The position numbers were made by a program, and so were the translations under genes. Source: Desulforamulus profundi (GTDB lineage: Bacteria > Bacillota_B > Desulfotomaculia > Desulfotomaculales > Desulfotomaculaceae). From it: a DNA stretch of 45,233 bases. Positions 43,408 through 45,233 of the stretch are shown here, piece after piece (the first letter of the stretch is position 1; the number at the start of each line of letters is the position of its first letter). The notes under the pieces were generated by a model. That model made no database searches and was not told the DNA's origin. It saw nothing but the letters and a program-made list of their open reading frames with translations. Where the stretch lies: assembly GCF_002607855.1 (NCBI RefSeq), contig NZ_AWQQ01000118.1:1-45233 (forward strand), given 5' to 3'.

Positions 43408-44295
43408 TTATTTGTGCCACAATAACCGGTTATCCTGAATCGTTGTTTTAGCGCATCCCTGTTCATATAAATAACTTAGAAATGCCATAACGGCAGTACG
43501 GTACAGAAAAAATAACCCGGGGTTGGCTGCCGTAACACCCAGGTGAGAGCATAATTGAGCCACCAGTTCCTCCGCTTCCCAAGGCTCGGAAAGCCAGCTC
43601 TCGATTCGTTCGATCAGCTTTACCACTTTGCTGCGATTGTATTCGATATCGGAAGTAATATTCTGAGACGGTTCCCCGTGCGAGGGGACATACCATTGAC
43701 AGGTTAAAGATGCTAACCTTTCCAGGCTTTCCAGGTATTCCTGGATATCCACATTGTAAGGAATGCCGTGTTTTTCCAGTAGATTACCGCTTATGTAAGC
43801 ATCTCCCGCAAACAAAACCCCGTTATACAGCACCCCGATTTGATCCACGCTATGCCCGGGCAGGGCAATAATCTCCAGGGGCAGCCCGCAGACAGCGGCA
43901 GGGCCGGCCTGTAGTATTTCGCCCACTGTACTGGGCTTGGCCAGCAGAAACTTGTTGCGCATCTCCTTCCAGGGGTAGGCGCCTCCCGTCAACATGCAGG
44001 GTTCATACAGCGGGTTTTCGATAAAAGGAGTTTCCAGCGGTGAGGCATGGATCACTGCGCCGGTGCGAGCGGCTATAAAAGGGTTTCCCCCGATATGATC
44101 CGCATGGGAATGGGTATTAATAATCGCTTTTATGTGAAAACCTTCGTTTTCCACTTCTCGCATGAGTTTTCTGGCTACGGATTCGTCAATGCCTGTATCA
44201 ATGACTACGGCATCCCCGGCGTCCGAAGTGATGACGCCTATATTGGTCGGTGCTTTAAAGACATAAACTAAATCCTTTATTTTTGTCAGTGCCAA
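43408..44295 (-). CDS. MBL-fold metallo-hydrolase
   Basis: A 295-residue metallo-beta-lactamase-fold protein. Metal motifs: THSHADHIGG (HxHxDH), GHSVDQIG, LFAGDAYISG and VPSHGEP. An extra C-terminal helical region (about 210-295) resembles the helical tail of LACTB2-like hydrolases. TTG 44295 is chosen because CAAGGAGG lies seven bases upstream; an in-frame ATG at 44337 would add 14 residues. Substrate unknown. Confidence 0.88.
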   Translation of the reverse strand: MALTKIKDLVYVFKAPTNIGVITSDAGDAVVIDTGIDESVARKLMREVENEGFHIKAIINTHSHADHIGGNPFIAARTGAVIHASPLETPFIENPLYEPCMLTGGAYPWKEMRNKFLLAKPSTVGEILQAGPAAVCGLPLEIIALPGHSVDQIGVLYNGVLFAGDAYISGNLLEKHGIPYNVDIQEYLESLERLASLTCQWYVPSHGEPSQNITSDIEYNRSKVVKLIERIESWLSEPWEAEELVAQLCSHLGVTAANPGLFFLYRTAVMAFLSYLYEQGCAKTTIQDNRLLWHK

Positions 44296-44356
44296 CGTGA
44301 GTCCTCCTTGAGATTCGAATCTTTCCAATTCCACCATTTCAGTAATTCTCTCATAA

Positions 44357-44788
44357 TTATTTGCCCTGGAAATAAGGCCCCTGCAGGTCCTTCAGTGCCC
44401 TTGCAAGATCACCCAGCACCTGGCTGGCCGGTTCACGAAAAACCAGTTCTGCAGTTTCATCCCGGGGAGTGGGTTCCCGGTTGATAATGACCACCTGCCG
44501 GGACAGGTCAGGCAGGCTTGCCACCGGCTGAACCTGCAAACTGCTGCCGATAATCAGAAGCAGCTGGCAGCCGGACATCACCTTTTGAGCGGTATAATAG
44601 TCACGGGGCATGGGGTCGTCGAACAGCACCACACGGGGACGCAGCAGCCCGTCACAACGGTCACAGAAAAAATCCCGGTAAAGCCGCGTTATTTCGTACT
44701 CTGTGCAGCAGGACAGACAATAACAGCTTCTTAAATTGCCGTGCACTTCCCAAACCCGGGTTGACCCGGCGGCCTGGTGCAGCCCGTT
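44357..44788 (-). pseudogene. Sirtuin (Sir2-type NAD-dependent deacylase), C-terminal part only
   Basis: The minus strand encodes GLHQAAGSTRVWEVHGNLR, with the catalytic His in VHGNL, then zinc CxxC pairs CLSC and CDRC, LRPRVVLFDD, LLIIGSSLQVQPVASLP and VIINREPTPRDETAELVF. The Rossmann NAD-binding N-terminus (GAGIS, TQN) is missing: at about 44785-44790 the sequence switches to a TnpB fragment in a different frame. The gene is therefore disrupted, unless the join is an assembly fault. Confidence 0.85.
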
Positions 44789-45233
44789 CTCCCTGTCTTA
44801 ACCACTGGCTGCCCCGGTACTGCCCCAGGCAGTCTGTCAGAGCCACCCCTAAGCCGTCAGGGTTGGTATCTACCCCAACAGCGCCATGGGCATGATAGGG
44901 AACCGGAACATCTTCTTCGATGGTGACATGGATATAGTACCTGCCGTCCTTACGGATTATTTCTACCTGGTAGGCGGCACCTGTTTTGAGGTAATCCAAA
45001 ACCATCTGCCGGTAGTTTCGACCATTGATTTTACCTGTCTTTTTGGAAGGTTTATGGGCCAGGTAAACCGGAACGGTGATACGCTTGTATCGGCCTGTGC
45101 CGGTTGGCTCGGCGGCTATATCCAGGTAGATTTGTCCGTTCATCTCGTACAGGCGTGTGTTCAGGTTGCCGCCCTTGGTCTTGTCTCCCCGGGACAGGTA
45201 ACGGTTACTTCTGGCTTCCTGCCACTCTTCCCC
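44789..45233 (-). pseudogene. IS200/IS605-type TnpB (OrfB) fragment
   Basis: The frame is open from the window end (45233) and includes SRGDKTKGGNLNTR, GRYYIHVTIEEDVPVP and GAVGVDTNPDGLGVAL, the last being the RuvC-I region with its catalytic Asp. It breaks off after QYRGSQWLRQGE at the sirtuin junction. RuvC-II, the zinc finger and RuvC-III are absent, so this end cannot encode an active nuclease. The 5' part lies outside the window. Confidence 0.72.

Noticed and set aside
44661..44790. Continuation of the TnpB frame into the sirtuin region as a real C-terminus
   Set aside because: Past the junction the frame translates sirtuin DNA in the wrong frame and loses all TnpB motifs.

Overview
The window looks like a chromosomal segment of a spore-forming, strictly anaerobic Bacillota of the Desulfotomaculum / Peptococcaceae type. 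This rests on the sporulation gene ylbJ, the Gram-positive fatty-acid operon led by fapR with an FMN-type FabK, the smc-ftsY / ylxM-ffh-rpsP-khpA-ylqD-rimM-trmD-rplS block, frequent TTG and GTG starts behind strong AAGGAGG sites, and an 11-gene complex I cluster without nuoEFG. The genus is an inference; no rRNA is present.

Layout: (1) 1-1671: ylbJ on the minus strand and a strong sigma-A promoter. (2) 1672-14813, plus strand: yceD-rpmF, then fapR-plsX-fabH-fabK-fabD-fabG-acpP-fabF-rnc-smc behind a FapR operator, then ftsY with its own promoter. (3) 15028-20140: five genes for recycling the by-products of S-adenosylmethionine (mtnP-like phosphorylase, mtnA, ahcY-like, class II aldolase, mtaD), then an RlmI-like methyltransferase. 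(4) 21489-24909, minus strand: remnants of two insertion sequences, an AlbA_2-domain gene and a class III aminotransferase. (5) 25092-31945, plus strand: SRP, ribosomal protein and tRNA/rRNA maturation genes ending with lepB, rbgA and rnhB. (6) 31946-32503: a 558-base AT-rich leader with hairpins and palindromes. (7) 32504-42289: nuoABCDHIJKLMN. (8) 42474-45233: yraN, a small minus-strand pair (52-aa membrane protein and Cys-rich protein), a metallo-beta-lactamase-fold gene, and a sirtuin cut off by a TnpB fragment that runs out of the window.

The most interesting biology is region 3. The phosphorylase has Asn/Ala where adenine-specific MTA phosphorylase has Asp/Asp. The AhcY homologue has Glu/Lys where SAH hydrolase has Thr/Glu. 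The operon also carries an MTA/SAH deaminase. Together these suggest that SAM by-products are first deaminated to inosine forms; the thioribose part would then be isomerised by MtnA and split by the aldolase to dihydroxyacetone phosphate and an aldehyde. This is a hypothesis from residues and gene order.

A caution applies to the whole window. At least 17 positions in 13 otherwise well-preserved genes (plus one in an IS remnant) lack exactly one base, breaking essential genes such as fabD, ftsY, trmD, lepB, nuoA, nuoL and nuoM. In each case adding one base restores the full family length. Uncorrected assembly or sequencing errors are the best explanation. I annotate these as single genes and give each break point.
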